Shown here piece after piece: positions 6,178-6,826 of a stretch of DNA of 6,826 nt. The notes beneath the pieces are model-generated. The model was not told the DNA's origin. It saw only the letters and a program-made list of their open reading frames with translations, and did no database searches. This DNA is from Nitrospiraceae bacterium (GTDB lineage Bacteria > Nitrospirota_A > Leptospirillia > Leptospirillales > Leptospirillaceae). The translations under genes and the position numbers were made by a program. Within the stretch, counting starts at the first letter, position 1. Every line of letters begins with the position of its first letter. The stretch lies in contig JAPTWQ010000114.1 of the NCBI GenBank assembly GCA_028064945.1, positions 1 through 6,826 on the forward strand, given 5' to 3'.

Positions 6178-6764
6178 CAGGCTCCAACTCCCCCTTCCGA
6201 GGGAGGAATCCCTCCCAAGTCTTTGATCCTCCATCCGTAGAGGTTTCCGGTTTTCGGGTCCAATCCGGGGGAACACATCAGATAATTCTCTCCCTTGATC
6301 GTGACCTTTTGCTTTGTCCAGCCTGGACTGACACAAGCAACCAGAGATCGGTAATCCTTTGCCATCGCACCGAAAATCGGGCCGTTTTGGGATCCGTATA
6401 TATAGGCTCCGATGATCCCGACAGTGACGACAAGTCCCGCGAAGGTTCCCCCGAGGGTCAGCCATTTAATGCCCAACTGATCGATCCAGAATCCGGTTTT
6501 TGTGGGTTCCAAAGCGTCCAGTTTCTTTGTGTTTTTTGCGATATCCTCGGCCATCTTTGTGATCGTTCCCGGATCGATTCCAACTCCAACCTGGCCGCCA
6601 TTGGACTTCGGAATCTTTCCGATTTCGTTCAGAACATTTTGGATTTTTGTATCCAAAATGGGCGGAAAACCGGACAGAAGTTTTCCAAACTCATCAATCT
6701 TTTGGTAACGTTTGCAAGTAGAGACCTGCCCGCCCTTCCCGATTTTTATACATTCAGGCGTCAA
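6177..6764 (-). CDS. Single-pass membrane protein of unknown function in the transfer operon
   Basis: The frame gives 195 residues from a TTG at 6764-6762. Upstream it stays open only to 6797 without an ATG or GTG, so TTG is the best start; it overlaps the end of the preceding gene by 11 bases and its ribosome site is weak. Residues 1-100 are soluble, with cysteines at 5 and 17 and a helical stretch near 64-85. One transmembrane segment lies at about 101-124 (from WLTLGGTFAG to GAYIYGS). A tail of about 70 residues follows, with cysteines at 144 (ACVSPGW) and 164 (YLMCSPG). No signal peptide is seen, and a cytoplasmic N-terminus with an exported tail is plausible. I do not recognise the family. 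Position at the head of the DNA-processing genes suggests a conjugation role, perhaps docking the coupling protein, but that is inference. Confidence 0.75.
   Translation of the reverse strand: MTPECIKIGKGGQVSTCKRYQKIDEFGKLLSGFPPILDTKIQNVLNEIGKIPKSNGGQVGVGIDPGTITKMAEDIAKNTKKLDALEPTKTGFWIDQLGIKWLTLGGTFAGLVVTVGIIGAYIYGSQNGPIFGAMAKDYRSLVACVSPGWTKQKVTIKGENYLMCSPGLDPKTGNLYGWRIKDLGGIPPSEGGVGA
6635..6660. repeat. Perfect 10-bp inverted repeat with a 6-base loop
   Basis: CATTTTGGAT at 6635-6644 and ATCCAAAATG at 6651-6660 are exact reverse complements separated by TTTTGT. The element lies inside the membrane-protein gene, over the codons for ILDTKIQN. It could be an mRNA hairpin or a protein-binding site, for example for the ribbon-helix-helix protein, but it may be coincidental. 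Confidence 0.6.
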
Positions 6765-6826
6765 ATCCGTTGTAATAGTAGGCCAGCCTGATCTTCGTCA
6801 CATTGAGCCCGCCTTGTGTACTCCAT
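6754..6826 (-). CDS. Unidentified gene, 3' end only (runs off the right edge)
   Basis: The minus strand from 6825 reads 23 codons, ending in TKIRLAYYYNGFDA, and then a TGA at 6756-6754. The residue mix looks like a genuine C-terminus, whereas the alternative frame from an ATG at 6826 gives only 21 codons of unremarkable sequence. The stop lies just inside the next gene's TTG start, continuing the overlapped layout. Too little is visible to assign a family. Confidence 0.5.
   Translation of the reverse strand, partial: WSTQGGLNVTKIRLAYYYNGFDA

Overview
The window is a compact conjugation/mobilisation module, almost entirely coding, with every recognisable gene on the minus strand. In transcription order (from high to low coordinates) it holds: the 3' end of an unidentified gene (6754-6826); a 195-residue single-pass membrane protein (6177-6764); a 146-residue ribbon-helix-helix DNA-binding protein (5737-6177); a VirD4/TrwB/TraD-type coupling ATPase (frame 3782-5737) cut by one in-frame TGA at 4607-4609; a 64-residue small protein with a pattern like RMF/CrpP (3591-3785); a 1153-residue MobF-family (TraI/TrwC type) relaxase-helicase (130-3591); and the first 34 codons of another gene with a very strong ribosome binding site (1-103). 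The set of oriT-binding accessory protein, coupling protein and MobF relaxase is the classic DNA-processing part of a conjugative plasmid or integrative conjugative element.

Four successive junctions overlap as TGATG, TGATG, ATGA and TAATG, so the five genes are almost certainly one translationally coupled operon. By family knowledge, the relaxase would nick and later unwind one strand at oriT. The ribbon-helix-helix protein would bind oriT and/or autoregulate. The coupling ATPase would deliver the relaxase-DNA complex to a type IV secretion channel. The membrane protein and the small protein have no assigned role. No oriT, operon promoter or secretion-channel gene is visible here.

Three things stand out. 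First, the coupling-protein frame has a single TGA after motif III, yet recognisable coupling-protein sequence continues in the same frame on the far side. TGA is the normal stop of neighbouring genes, so a changed genetic code is unlikely. Second, the coupling protein lacks the N-terminal membrane anchor usual in this family and instead has a transmembrane segment near its C-terminus followed by a four-cysteine tail. Third, the relaxase has a long, charged, repeat-containing C-terminal extension with a 92-bp direct duplication and an extra copy of a small beta-barrel-like module.

The organism is probably a Gram-negative bacterium with moderately high GC and canonical Shine-Dalgarno signals, carrying this as plasmid or ICE DNA. 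I cannot fix the phylum from the sequence. Domain calls rest on motifs read by eye; no database search was possible.
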